A stretch of 64,000 nt of DNA, taken from positions 157,157 through 221,156 of the forward strand of contig NZ_AUAZ01000004.1 of NCBI RefSeq assembly GCF_000428985.1, read 5' to 3'. The notes beneath the pieces were generated by a model, which did no database searches, was not told the origin of the DNA, and saw only the letters and a list, made by a program, of their open reading frames with translations. Origin of the DNA: Marinobacterium litorale DSM 23545. GTDB taxonomy: Bacteria; Pseudomonadota; Gammaproteobacteria; Pseudomonadales; Balneatricaceae. Of the stretch, positions 34,707 through 43,928 are shown one piece after another. The translations under genes were made by a program, and so were the position numbers. How positions within the stretch are numbered: the stretch's first letter is position 1; each line of letters begins with the position of its first letter.

Positions 34707-37700
34707 TTAGAAAGTCACTGGGCCATCATTGAGTTTATCGAGTACCTGCTGTCTGACCTGCTCCAACCAGGCCTCCAGATCCGCTTCGGATTCAAAGGTG
34801 GTCCGTGGCAGGCTGATCCGTTGCAGCTTGGGCTGCAGCAGCTCCACCGCTTCCACGCGGGCGCTGTCGAACTTGCCGGTCAGGGAGTCGGTGCGTTCGC
34901 TCCACAACTCCAGGCTGACGTCGTTGAGGCTGTCGATCACCGCTTCGGCATCGTTGATTGCCGGTTCATCCAGCGTCAGCAGTTTGCGCTTGGCCAGAAT
35001 CTGGTTCTGTTGCGGCTCATCCAGCTGCTGCCAGTGGCTGTCGGCCTGCAGTTGCGCCAGACACTCGGCATGGCGGTTCAGGTAGGCTTTAACATGGAAC
35101 TGGATCGCTTCACGCAGCTTGGTCACCAGCTGCTGAATCAGGCCGGTCACCGGGTTGGGCTCGGCCAGCAGGGAGCGCTGGTCGATAATGGCCTCCACTT
35201 CGGTCTGAATGGGGCCGTGGAAAGCCAGACCTTTGCTCAGCGCCAGCAGCTCCTGCAGTTGCGTCCATTCCGGGCGGCGGGCCTCAATGCGCTGGGCGGT
35301 CTCGGCCCAGGCTTTGATCGCCTGTTTGATGGCGTCCTGCTCATCCAGGGCGTATTTCAGCTGGGTGTTGCCGGACTGACGCGCCAGCTCATCAAACAGC
35401 TTGGTATCCGGCTTGGCGGGCAGCGGTGCTTCGCCCCCGGCTTTCTGTGCCAGTTCACGGCCCTTTTCCGCCAGCAGCGGCAGCTTGGCCGCTTCTTCGC
35501 CGGGCTGGTTTTCAATACCGGAGGCGGTCAGCAGGCCACGGATCTTGATCAGATCCACCGGGCGGATGGTGATGCTTTCCGGCTTGAAGTTGGTTTGGGT
35601 GATCTGCTTGCGCTCCAGTTTGGTCACCGCCACCGGATTGCTGCGGGCATCTTCGGCCAGCAGAATGCCGCTGGCCAGCAGCACAAAGAGGGCACCGTCG
35701 ATGGCATCCTGCGGCCAGCCATAAGGCGCAGCCAGGAAGTGCTCACGAATCTCGCTACCCTTTTTGGCGACCCCGATAAAGCGTTTAATGGCGGCACAAA
35801 CCGGGTGTTTTTCCGGCTCGTCACTGTAGCCCACCGCTTCCAGAGCGTTCTGACCGCCTTCTTTACCGGCACGGTCGAACACCTTGCCCCAACCGGCATG
35901 GTCGGCCTGGTCAAAGTCACGGTAGAGGCGCACCAGAGAGGCGCGGGCAGCGGTTTCAATGCGCTCGGCAATGCTGTTGCCTTCCACTTCGTTACCACCG
36001 GCCTGCAACACCTGGACGCCATCGAAGATTTCGCGCAGCAGGGTTTTCACCTGCTTCTGGGCGTCGCGGTGGCGGGTTTCCATGGCGGTGCGAGCGTCTT
36101 TACCGGCATCGGTGTTGGGCATACCGCGCTTGTCGAGGGTGGTTTGCGCCGCGTGTTCGGTGACGATGGCATTGTTCAGCTCGGAGCGGTTACGGGCGGG
36201 AACATGAATGAAAATGGTCGGCTCACCGGGGTTACGGCTGCGGGCATCGGCCAGGAAGTGTTTTTCATCAACGCTCCAGCCATCCTGCACCCAGGCGTAA
36301 ATTTTGTCGGCGGCATCGCGGGGCAGCTCGGGATCGAAACAGGCATGCACGGTGCGCGGCTCTTTGCAGTTACCCTGGGTCAGGCGCACCTGGGCGATCT
36401 GCTGGCGCAGTTCCTTGTGCAGCAGGTCAACACGGATATTTTCAATGCGCTGCTGGTTGCCGCGCAGGTCGGCTTCTTCCTGACGCAGGGTGTCGTACCA
36501 CTGGGCACTTTCCTGGGTCTGCAGGCGGTACTCGGTACCCACGCTGGTTTCCATCGGCATGACCAGACCCTCGTCGGCCAGCGCCTGCAGCAGTTTGGGC
36601 ACCCGGTTGCGGATCGCTTCCTTACCGCTGTTCAGATCATCGATCAGCAGGTCGGCCAGCATATCGGCGGTGGCGCGCACACCGCAGTCGGCGGTGGGGT
36701 CGGTCGGCAGCTTACCGATCAGCAGCACCAGCGCCAGAATACGGGATTTGAACTGCTCATCCTCATCACCGGCAGACAAACGGCCAATAGCCTCGGCGAT
36801 CTCTTTGGAGATGACACCGGTCTGCTGCAGGTTGACGGTGATCTGGTTGTAGATAAAGTCCGCCGGTACCACATGGCCCAGCGGCTGATCGGCCGTGGCC
36901 TGGGCCGCTTCGTGGATCACTTTCAGCTGGTTACGCAGCTGGGAGGCGGTGCCGGTGGTATCGACAATACGCAGCACCTTTTCCCAGAAACGGCGGCGTA
37001 CCGGCAGCAGCGGATAATCCGCCAGCATCACCTGCTCATCATCCTGATGGTGTTCGATCTTGGTGCCGCGCAGCTGGCGGGAGATCTCCCCCAGGTTGGT
37101 TTTGATCACCGCATCCAACTCGGATTGCGCCGAGGGCTTTTTCTGCAGGATCACCTTGCGGATCACCGATTCCACATCGGTATCGGAGAGCTGAATCGGG
37201 ATCTGGAAACGGCCCAGCAGGCGCTGCAGGTTGGGCATACCGGAGAGAGCACTCTGACCGGTGGCGACAAACAGCAGCTTGTTCTCGAAGATGGAGTGCT
37301 TGCAGCAGGTTTCCACCACTTCCTGAACCTGGTGCGCCTTGTCGGTATCGTTACCGACGTACTGTTGTACCTCATCGAGTACCACAAGCGCCAGCGGGAA
37401 CTGGCCATTCTGCGCCAGGGCATCATAGATGGCATCGACCATCTGCTGGTTGGTGACATCGTTGACCTGCGGGTACTGCATTTTAAGCAACTGGCGCATC
37501 TCTTTCACATCACTGGCCAGAGTATCGTCAGCCTGCATCAACGCGCGGGCGATACTGCGGGACACGTACAGATCTTCCAGTTCGTCTTCCCAGACATCGT
37601 CGTCGGCTTCGACCTGCGCCTTAACCTGCTCCAGGATGCCCTCTTTCTTCAGCCAGAGGACAAAGCGGGCCTGATGGTACTGCTCCGGCAGACCGGCAGA

Positions 37701-38171
37701 CTTGAAGATGATATTCAGTAGCGCCAGACGCACGTTGTTGTTCGCACCCGCCCCCAGTGTACCGGACGCGGCATGCAGACCGCCGTGGCGGCTGGCAGCG
37801 ATGCTCAGTTCTTTGAAGTGATCTTTGATCTCTTGCGGCAGGTCGGCAATATCGCGAGCGCTGACACCATCGCCAAACGGTTGGTTGGTCCAAAGCGCAC
37901 GCAGCATTTTGGCAAGGTGGGATTTACCGGAGCCAAAGAAGCCTGAGATCCAGACGCCCGGCTGCTCATGGCCATCACCCAGATTGCGCAGGTAGGCCGA
38001 CAGTATCTTGTCGAGACCGGCTTCATATTCGCCGTCACAGACAAAGGTTTGCAGCTCGTAGCGCAGGGTTTTGAGCGCCTGTGCTGATTGGTCGTCCTTT
38101 ACTTCGGCGACACCGTTGTTTTCCAGCCGGTTTTGCTGGGGGTCCAGTTGGTAGATATCGCGGTTCAGCAT
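34707..38171 (-). CDS. brxC: BREX large P-loop ATPase BrxC
   Basis: A protein of about 1154 residues starting MLNRDIYQLDP, with Walker A WISGFFGSGKSHLAKML near residues 74-90 and a VVLDEVQQYVG Walker B-like segment. BrxC is the essential ATPase of BREX type I. Reading upstream to 38213 lacks a ribosome site; the ATG at 38171 has GGGAG about 10 bases before it. A long complementary open frame (34656-37721, plus strand) is a shadow. Confidence 0.93.
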   Translation of the reverse strand: MLNRDIYQLDPQQNRLENNGVAEVKDDQSAQALKTLRYELQTFVCDGEYEAGLDKILSAYLRNLGDGHEQPGVWISGFFGSGKSHLAKMLRALWTNQPFGDGVSARDIADLPQEIKDHFKELSIAASRHGGLHAASGTLGAGANNNVRLALLNIIFKSAGLPEQYHQARFVLWLKKEGILEQVKAQVEADDDVWEDELEDLYVSRSIARALMQADDTLASDVKEMRQLLKMQYPQVNDVTNQQMVDAIYDALAQNGQFPLALVVLDEVQQYVGNDTDKAHQVQEVVETCCKHSIFENKLLFVATGQSALSGMPNLQRLLGRFQIPIQLSDTDVESVIRKVILQKKPSAQSELDAVIKTNLGEISRQLRGTKIEHHQDDEQVMLADYPLLPVRRRFWEKVLRIVDTTGTASQLRNQLKVIHEAAQATADQPLGHVVPADFIYNQITVNLQQTGVISKEIAEAIGRLSAGDEDEQFKSRILALVLLIGKLPTDPTADCGVRATADMLADLLIDDLNSGKEAIRNRVPKLLQALADEGLVMPMETSVGTEYRLQTQESAQWYDTLRQEEADLRGNQQRIENIRVDLLHKELRQQIAQVRLTQGNCKEPRTVHACFDPELPRDAADKIYAWVQDGWSVDEKHFLADARSRNPGEPTIFIHVPARNRSELNNAIVTEHAAQTTLDKRGMPNTDAGKDARTAMETRHRDAQKQVKTLLREIFDGVQVLQAGGNEVEGNSIAERIETAARASLVRLYRDFDQADHAGWGKVFDRAGKEGGQNALEAVGYSDEPEKHPVCAAIKRFIGVAKKGSEIREHFLAAPYGWPQDAIDGALFVLLASGILLAEDARSNPVAVTKLERKQITQTNFKPESITIRPVDLIKIRGLLTASGIENQPGEEAAKLPLLAEKGRELAQKAGGEAPLPAKPDTKLFDELARQSGNTQLKYALDEQDAIKQAIKAWAETAQRIEARRPEWTQLQELLALSKGLAFHGPIQTEVEAIIDQRSLLAEPNPVTGLIQQLVTKLREAIQFHVKAYLNRHAECLAQLQADSHWQQLDEPQQNQILAKRKLLTLDEPAINDAEAVIDSLNDVSLELWSERTDSLTGKFDSARVEAVELLQPKLQRISLPRTTFESEADLEAWLEQVRQQVLDKLNDGPVTF

Positions 38172-38276
38172 CCTGTGCGTGCTCCCTTGTCGTGTAGCCA
38201 TCTGTTCATACACGCCCGCCGGTGTCGCCGGGTGTGGTTCTGTTCTTTCAGTTGTTTGCAGTGCTGCTGTTTGATA

Positions 38277-38822
38277 TCAGTTGTCAGCGGTAATCGCTGT
38301 CGCCTGGTAACCCCAGCCATCGCGGGCATCCAGCAGTCGGTAGCCGTTGTCGATGTACTCACCGGGAAAGAGCACCAGCAAGCGGCCCGGTACGTGAGCG
38401 GCCAGCTGTTTGACGAAATCCGACACTGAAGCGAAGCCAAACAGGGTGCCGCAGCCAACCAGAGTCACCAGGGTGTTTTCGTCTGCTTCGGCCTGAATTT
38501 GTTCGGCCAGCTTTTCCACCGACTGGCGCACAAAGGTTTTGTACTTGGGCTCCAGGTCTTCCGGGTCTTCAAAATAGTCTTCCCGATATTTCTGTGTCGC
38601 CATCCAGTTCGGAAACAGGCGGGTGATATCCAGCTGCAGCCAGGTATGCCCGGCACTTTCGGTGGCCAAACGGAACTCTTCCACCCGTGCCCGCAGTTTG
38701 AGTTCATCTTCCTTGTGGTAGACGGCAAACAACACCCTCTGCTCATCGGCGAGTCCCGTCATCCAGGGGATGCTGATATAGCTGGCGTAGCTTTTGATCA
38801 GGCGGTTCAGTCGGTTACTCAT
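38277..38822 (-). CDS. brxB: BREX DUF1788 protein BrxB
   Basis: A 181-residue DUF1788 protein: NRLIKSYASYISIPWMTGLA near the start, VTLVGCGTLFGFASVSDFV in the C-half, and LVLFPGEY near the end are family signatures. BrxB is an essential small component of BREX type I of unknown activity. It lies 6 bp after brxA and 105 bp before brxC; that gap has no gene but could hold a processing site or secondary promoter. Confidence 0.92.
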   Translation of the reverse strand: MSNRLNRLIKSYASYISIPWMTGLADEQRVLFAVYHKEDELKLRARVEEFRLATESAGHTWLQLDITRLFPNWMATQKYREDYFEDPEDLEPKYKTFVRQSVEKLAEQIQAEADENTLVTLVGCGTLFGFASVSDFVKQLAAHVPGRLLVLFPGEYIDNGYRLLDARDGWGYQATAITADN

Positions 38823-38828
38823 GCTCTA

Positions 38829-39608
38829 TTACTCATACAGCCAAGCCTCTTCTTCCTTGGTTAGGCAATCGGGAAAGGTGATTTCAACCACTTCGCTGGA
38901 GTGCTTGAAGCGCAACAAACCGCTATGACTGGCCGAGCGAGCTAGCTCCAGCAAACGCTCGGTGCGACACCCCAGAACACGGGTCCACTCGGTATTGAAC
39001 AAGCGGTTGCCGGTTAGCCCCTGCAGGTAACCCAGGAACAGTGCAAACGTGACGTTCACCGGGCGAATGTCTGGCTCAATGCGATGCTTTTTGGTTCGGC
39101 CCTGCAAGAAGCCAGCGTTGGTCCAGGTACCGTTGACGTTCTGGGCGATGGATTTAAGTGTGGCGGGGCTATAGCGATCTGGATAGCTATCCGCGAAGAA
39201 CTGTTCCATCTCTTCACGCGGCAACCACTGCCCGAGCTCAAGCTCCAATATTTTCTTGATTGAGGCTCGTAGCAACGGATCTCGCGCCAGCCCCATCTGA
39301 CAGGCAAGCAATGCTCTCCCCTGCTCATCAGACTCCCAGAGGCGCCGAAAGACACGGAATAGAGGAATAGCAGTATTCATCCCGTACAGATCAACCAAAT
39401 GCCGCCATGTTAGCTTGCGGGCTTTCTCAGTCGGCTTATGAAGGATGTTAAAGAGTTCCACATCCTCCTGATACTGTTCAGCGGTTGCCTCCACACCCCG
39501 GCCATAGAAAAGCTCGGTTATCTCGGCCAACATCATAGTGCGGCTGGAATGGGCGCCATTTCGGCCGAACTTGAAACCGAATTTTTGTTGAGATTCGGTC
39601 GAGGTCAT
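38829..39608 (-). CDS. brxA: BREX DUF1819 protein BrxA
   Basis: A 259-residue DUF1819 protein. GFKFGRNGAHSSRTMML at the N-terminus and LQGRTKKHRIEPDIRPVNVT in the C-half are typical of BrxA, a small DNA-binding protein with a NusB-like fold. Its ATG overlaps the brxR stop (ATGA), so regulator and first structural gene are coupled. Confidence 0.92.
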   Translation of the reverse strand: MTSTESQQKFGFKFGRNGAHSSRTMMLAEITELFYGRGVEATAEQYQEDVELFNILHKPTEKARKLTWRHLVDLYGMNTAIPLFRVFRRLWESDEQGRALLACQMGLARDPLLRASIKKILELELGQWLPREEMEQFFADSYPDRYSPATLKSIAQNVNGTWTNAGFLQGRTKKHRIEPDIRPVNVTFALFLGYLQGLTGNRLFNTEWTRVLGCRTERLLELARSASHSGLLRFKHSSEVVEITFPDCLTKEEEAWLYE

Positions 39609-40501
39609 TGCTTATTTATCTCCTGCGAAAAGCCGGGGGCGATAGAAAGATTAGCCTGCTGAGCGACTGCCGTGGGATTCATCAATGCTAGTTGGTACTC
39701 GTTGGGCGACAGCTCTGCGCTCAGGCTGCAATCGACCCCCCAACGGCGCAGAAGGTATCCGGCTGTGGCAGCTCTTAGGTTCATCCTCAGGGTATCACCC
39801 GATGCCAATCCGTAATCCAGCTCGATCGCACGTTTGTATTTAGCAGCAGGATGCGGCGCCAGCTCCACCGGCACTCTCCGATTCCACTCATCATCTTGTT
39901 CGATACTCTCTACCGCTAGCTCAATGGCGGTGTTCGAAACTTCCGCCTGGGTAATGCGTGTCAGCACAAAATCACGGAACTGAGTATGAGTGCGGCAGTA
40001 GGCACGCACATGCCAACGCAGGCCGGAATTAACAAGGCTGTGGGGGACAATCTCACGTTCGGATTCCCCGCTGCTCACCGAGACATAACGGATTCTTACC
40101 GCCATGGCGGCATAAACGGCGCACGAAAGCACCGAAAGAATATCGAGGTTGGGTTGGTTAAGGATCGGAGCCGCATCAACTAGGATCGGCTGTTCGCAAG
40201 ACTCCAGCCCAGTCGCCTGGCCCAGGGTAAGCGTCTGCAAAGTGTGCTCACGGTCGTAGGTAAACAACGGCTGAAACCGCTGGGACCTGCGGTAAACCTT
40301 GGCTTGATGATCGTAATCCAGGTTATCCGGTGCCAACTCGCGGTAAAGGGTGAAATCACGGGTAGCATTGGACAGCGCAATACCAAACCGCCTCGCTAGA
40401 TCCTGTCGTGTCACCTGGCCGCGAAAACGGGCCAGAAAGTCGATCTGCCAGAGACGTTCGCGCTGGTTTGTTGAGGCGGTATTGGCGGCCATCATTGGCA
40501 T
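39605..40501 (-). CDS. brxR: WYL-domain transcriptional regulator BrxR
   Basis: A 298-residue protein. An N-terminal winged helix (VTRQDLARRFGIALSNATRD) and a central WYL domain (RWHVRAYCRTHTQFRDFVLTRI) match BrxR/CapW regulators, which dimerise, bind operators before BREX and other defence operons, and repress them until infection. AAGG lies 9 bases before the ATG at 40501. The 113-bp upstream gap has an inverted TCAT-AAAA-ATGA at 40541-40552 that could be its operator. Confidence 0.88.
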   Translation of the reverse strand: MPMMAANTASTNQRERLWQIDFLARFRGQVTRQDLARRFGIALSNATRDFTLYRELAPDNLDYDHQAKVYRRSQRFQPLFTYDREHTLQTLTLGQATGLESCEQPILVDAAPILNQPNLDILSVLSCAVYAAMAVRIRYVSVSSGESEREIVPHSLVNSGLRWHVRAYCRTHTQFRDFVLTRITQAEVSNTAIELAVESIEQDDEWNRRVPVELAPHPAAKYKRAIELDYGLASGDTLRMNLRAATAGYLLRRWGVDCSLSAELSPNEYQLALMNPTAVAQQANLSIAPGFSQEINKQ

Positions 40502-40614
40502 TGGCGCTATCCTTAGATTTGTGGCGTCATCGATCAATAGTCATAAAAATGATGATAACAGCCTCTGAACCGGCAGGCTAACTGACTATACGCTCACAAT
40601 ACCCCAAACAGAGA

Positions 40615-41508
40615 TCAGCGCATCACCCTATTCCAATCGATACTGTAACCGGCCGCACTCAACTCCCGAGCAAGAGCTTGCTTCCAAGCGCCAGCTACAT
40701 CCATCACTTCCCAAACCACTCCGGCAAAATCGCTGGGAATTTCCAGGTCCCCCCGTTTCAGCGCACAAACTCGTTCACGCTTTAACCTGCCAATGAAATA
40801 CCCAAGTTCCAGCAGCACATTTTGCCGTGGACGGGTCTGCCAATCCCCACCCTTTACTCGCCCCTCATCATCAGGAGTAAGGAGCACCACAGCAAAGCCA
40901 ACATCGCCATGTTTTTCCACCTTTTCAATGACGGTTCTTCCCTGGTTAGCCTGCTCATGAAGAATAATCGGCTCGAAGTCGATTCTCTCTAGAAAACGGG
41001 CCACCATCTCGCGTGCACCCTCATCATGTCCATGTACGATGAATACCTTACGTGACAGGGAGTTGTTCAGTACTACCTCCGTCTCTCCCTTGGCCTGAAT
41101 GTGTTTTTTATAGTCACGAATGAAGGGGATGATAAGCTGCCCAGTCAGGGAGTGTATTCCCGAAATTATTTTATTACCTGAGTAATAAAAATCATGAGCA
41201 AAGTTCACTGCATAGTCCGGATCTGCCCCTAGTTTTTGTATCAGTAACAACGTCAGTCCCAAGCAATCTTCGTTGCTATCAGGCCATTGAAGACGTTTAC
41301 TACCGACCATACTGCCGCCAGTCTGATTGCTCTCTGCAAGGAATGCTTCCAGATCCACGCCCCTAGTTAGGTCTGAGTTATACATTCGCAAATCGGGGTG
41401 ATCTAACAGGCTAGCAAGCTGTTTTAGTGGACGTTCATAGGTCTGTAGTTGAGAGCCCTGAAGATCTAGCACCGCATGATTGATTTCTTGAAAGAGGTCT
41501 TGTGCCAT
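40615..41508 (-). CDS. CAP12/Pycsar-type TIR-domain protein
   Basis: A 297-residue protein. The C-terminal half is a PF10137-type TIR domain: KVFIVHGHDEGAREMVARFL (154-173), ILHEQANQGRTVIEKVE (182-198, with the likely catalytic Glu) and RPRQNVLLELGYFIGRL (226-242). The N-terminal 150 residues are helical and unassigned. Related TIR proteins degrade NAD+ on nucleotide-signal binding in CBASS and Pycsar, but no cyclase gene is nearby, so the trigger must differ. The start overlaps the stop of the upstream small gene (TAATG), which may encode its partner. Confidence 0.78.
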   Translation of the reverse strand: MAQDLFQEINHAVLDLQGSQLQTYERPLKQLASLLDHPDLRMYNSDLTRGVDLEAFLAESNQTGGSMVGSKRLQWPDSNEDCLGLTLLLIQKLGADPDYAVNFAHDFYYSGNKIISGIHSLTGQLIIPFIRDYKKHIQAKGETEVVLNNSLSRKVFIVHGHDEGAREMVARFLERIDFEPIILHEQANQGRTVIEKVEKHGDVGFAVVLLTPDDEGRVKGGDWQTRPRQNVLLELGYFIGRLKRERVCALKRGDLEIPSDFAGVVWEVMDVAGAWKQALARELSAAGYSIDWNRVMR

Positions 41509-41870
41509 TACTCACCTCCATCAGATGCTAGTCGGGCCCGACCAGCCTGCTGGATAATTTGCTCACGCAAACCCTCTTTCGTTTGCTCTACCAAGGATTG
41601 AACAACCTCGTTAGAAGAGTAGCCCTCGGTTTTCTCATCCACCATTCGATACATATCCTGAATCGCAGCCTCAATACTCACGGGATCATCAGGATCAAAG
41701 CTGATCTCTCCCAGAGCGCCCTCCAGCTCTGATAGGGCCAGCTGTACTTCGCTAAGAACTTTATCTAATTCGTCAAATCCGTTGCTACCCACTGTCGCGT
41801 CCCCCTCTATTTTGTCAAGCTTGAGATTACGTAGGCTGGCCGTTGCGGCCACAGACAACGACCTACTCAC
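41508..41870 (-). CDS. Small acidic protein coupled to the TIR protein
   Basis: A 120-residue acidic, helical protein (FDELDKVLSEVQLALSELEG...). I recognise no domain. Its stop overlaps the TIR start by one base, so the two are made together. It may be an inhibitor, sensor or assembly partner of the TIR effector; this is inference. It starts 34 bp after the lipoprotein gene on the same strand. Confidence 0.55.
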   Translation of the reverse strand: MSRSLSVAATASLRNLKLDKIEGDATVGSNGFDELDKVLSEVQLALSELEGALGEISFDPDDPVSIEAAIQDMYRMVDEKTEGYSSNEVVQSLVEQTKEGLREQIIQQAGRARLASDGGE

Positions 41871-41904
41871 AACCAGCTAATCCATAGCGTCTTCCGCATT
41901 GGCA

Positions 41905-42375
41905 TTACAACCCCAACACCTTGCGCTTGGCCGCACTGTATTCGTCATCACTGAGCATGCCCGACTCATGAAGACGTGTCAGCTCAGCCAGTTTGTCGGT
42001 CAGCTCGGTAACAGCTGCATCTTTTTGAGCCACACTCATACCACCGCACCCCTTCTCTCTCTTGATGGTTTGCAGACGACCGATTCGGCTATCTGCCGCT
42101 TCCAGTGCCGCTTTGTAGTTGCCGTGTTTGGCGATCAGATTGAACGGGAACCAGAGGACGCCATCAACAACATCGGCCCCGCTGATGTCTTCCTTATCTT
42201 CGTTCACCCCATCGATCACCACCTGAGCACGAACTATTTCATCGTCAATCTGACGACAGCTCAGTCCTTCGTCTCCAGCCTGGTTAGCACTGAGAACATC
42301 GTGATTGGCACTGCCAGCACAACCGGCCAGAAGTGCAGTGGAAACGGTGAGGGATAGCATCATTGCCTTGTTCAT
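41905..42375 (-). CDS. Lipoprotein with C-terminal SHOCT motif
   Basis: A 156-residue lipoprotein. A signal peptide (MNKAMMLSLTVSTALLAGC) has a lipobox LLAG|C, placing the mature protein in a membrane, facing the periplasm. The C-terminus (LTRLHESGMLSDDEYSAAKR) is a SHOCT motif, a short domain common at protein ends. The start is at the ATG at 42375; the frame is open to 42411. A GCGAC-N7-GTCGC inverted repeat lies upstream (42426-42442). Its presence among defence genes may be incidental. Confidence 0.7.
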   Translation of the reverse strand: MNKAMMLSLTVSTALLAGCAGSANHDVLSANQAGDEGLSCRQIDDEIVRAQVVIDGVNEDKEDISGADVVDGVLWFPFNLIAKHGNYKAALEAADSRIGRLQTIKREKGCGGMSVAQKDAAVTELTDKLAELTRLHESGMLSDDEYSAAKRKVLGL

Positions 42376-42443
42376 GCCTAAGCTCCTTTGCGTTAATTCA
42401 GCTCGGAGCACTGTATAAGCACGAAGCGACAGATCACGTCGCG

Positions 42444-43448
42444 TTAGTCTGAAAGACCCAGTATCTCCCGCGCCTGACGGTGGATCGCTTCTCGCCAGTT
42501 TAAAGGCTCAAGTACATCAATGGCGGAACCAAAGCCCTGCAGCCACCACTGAGTTTGCTGGTCGTTTGGTACTTCAGCGGTTAGTAGCATCCACCCATCG
42601 CTGCTGGTACTTTCTAGTGTCTGCATCTCACTCACGGGGGTTTCTGAGAGCAGCCAGGCCACATCCGATCGGACTCGGGCCTTGAGCCTCACCCAGCCTT
42701 CCGATTCGGGATAGCCAAAAGCGCCCTGAGCCACATACTGATCGACACAGAAATCGGGCTGGGGCCGGAAGGCTTTATCGCTTTGGCGGATCGTCTGAAT
42801 ACGATGCAGGGCAAACTGCCGGATATCCTCGTAGTCGTTCACCGTCGCTAGCAGGTAAGTCACGCTGTGCTTGGCGACCAGGCCCATCGGGTGGAGAGTG
42901 AAGGTTTTAATGCTGTTTTTGGTGCGGCTTAGGTACTCGACATCCACCGCATAACCATTCAGTAACCCATCAGTTACCAATGGCCAGACATCGGGTTGTA
43001 GTGGCGCTGGAATCAGCGCTTTACCATTCGGGATCGCTTTGACGTATTCGGTCCAATGAGCAAAGCCATTACGCTCCAGCCCATCCAGATATTTACGTGC
43101 ATTTTGGAACTGGCTGCCCAGTTGGTCCACCGCAATTTGCGGCAATAGACCGGTGAGATATTCTTGAGCCAGTACTAATGTCAATGCGGTGGGCGTATCC
43201 ATGGCAGGCAGAGAACTTTTGAAATCAGGGTCGAACGCCCAACGAAAAGGTCTTCGCTCACGGTCGCAGATCAACGGAAAATGCGCTGACATTTTCTCCA
43301 GGTCGCGCTGAATAGAGCGTATATCTACCTTGAAGCCACGTTCCTCCAGTAACGTCTGCAACGTCGTTGTTGCTCGATAGCCCGGAGAGCGCGGGATAAG
43401 CTGCAGCATAGCCAAGTACCGGAATAGCGTATCCTGTCGCGTGCTCAT
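42444..43448 (-). CDS. Second WYL-domain HTH regulator
   Basis: A 334-residue regulator of the YafY/WYL class. The N-terminal HTH (about 15-55) includes TTTLQTLLEERGFKVDIRSI; the WYL domain includes FTLHPMGLVAKHSVTYLLAT, and a C-terminal extension (LLSETPVSEMQTLE...) follows. It is the first large gene of the leftward defence run, upstream of the lipoprotein and TIR genes, and differs from brxR, suggesting separate control of the TIR cassette. Confidence 0.8.
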   Translation of the reverse strand: MSTRQDTLFRYLAMLQLIPRSPGYRATTTLQTLLEERGFKVDIRSIQRDLEKMSAHFPLICDRERRPFRWAFDPDFKSSLPAMDTPTALTLVLAQEYLTGLLPQIAVDQLGSQFQNARKYLDGLERNGFAHWTEYVKAIPNGKALIPAPLQPDVWPLVTDGLLNGYAVDVEYLSRTKNSIKTFTLHPMGLVAKHSVTYLLATVNDYEDIRQFALHRIQTIRQSDKAFRPQPDFCVDQYVAQGAFGYPESEGWVRLKARVRSDVAWLLSETPVSEMQTLESTSSDGWMLLTAEVPNDQQTQWWLQGFGSAIDVLEPLNWREAIHRQAREILGLSD

Positions 43449-43483
43449 GCCGACCTCCTCTGTCTAGCTCGCGTTTACGGTGA

Positions 43484-43729
43484 TCAATCGTAGCGACAAC
43501 GCATTCCGGTTGTCAGCCCCAGATTGGTTCGATGAAACTCGGGAGTGCCTCCATTGAGATGACATTCTCGGCGGAAGCTACGCTCTTCCCTCCACGTGTA
43601 ACAGCCACTCAAAAACACCACAATCAATATCAGTAAAAAAACGGATCTAAGACCAGAAAACGGCGAGCATCTCCGAAGACCTGAAGGCGTGTTGGCCGGT
43701 CCTAAAGTCTGTATGTTGCGAAAATTCAT
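43484..43729 (-). CDS. Small membrane/lipoprotein-like protein
   Basis: An 81-residue protein starting at 43729 behind GGAGG. A hydrophobic stretch (SVFLLILIVVFLSGC) ends in a lipobox-like LSGC, giving a possible N-terminal anchor, and the tail has two more cysteines (CHLNGG, MRCRYD). Function unknown. It lies just upstream of the WYL gene and is divergent from the zinc-ribbon gene. Confidence 0.6.
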   Translation of the reverse strand: MNFRNIQTLGPANTPSGLRRCSPFSGLRSVFLLILIVVFLSGCYTWREERSFRRECHLNGGTPEFHRTNLGLTTGMRCRYD

Positions 43730-43928
43730 GGTGCCCCTCCTTCGGATCAGTTCTACCCAAAGCATGAAGCATTCAGACGACAAGTTATGTCGCCAACTTT
43801 CATCCTCCCCGACTGTCACCCCCTCTCGAGAAATTTCTAACTCTAATCAAAATAATTTCAGCCCTGTATTACCCCACTGAAGCAGCCCCTTAGCTGCCTC
43901 ATTCCCTTATCGATACAGGAGTTTGATC

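Noticed and set aside
34656..37721. A 1021-codon open frame on the plus strand opposite brxC
   Set aside because: Its product is compositionally odd (Gly/Leu/Gln-rich) with no motif, and it mirrors the brxC codons. It is a shadow of a GC-rich gene.
40615..41508. CBASS or Pycsar system around the CAP12-type TIR protein
   Set aside because: No CD-NTase or nucleotide cyclase gene is found in the neighbourhood, so only the TIR effector is claimed.
42426..43792. GCGACA/TGTCGC words near the WYL and lipoprotein genes as a shared operator
   Set aside because: Several copies fall inside coding sequence and are explained by codons; only the inverted repeat at 42426-42442 lies in a gap.
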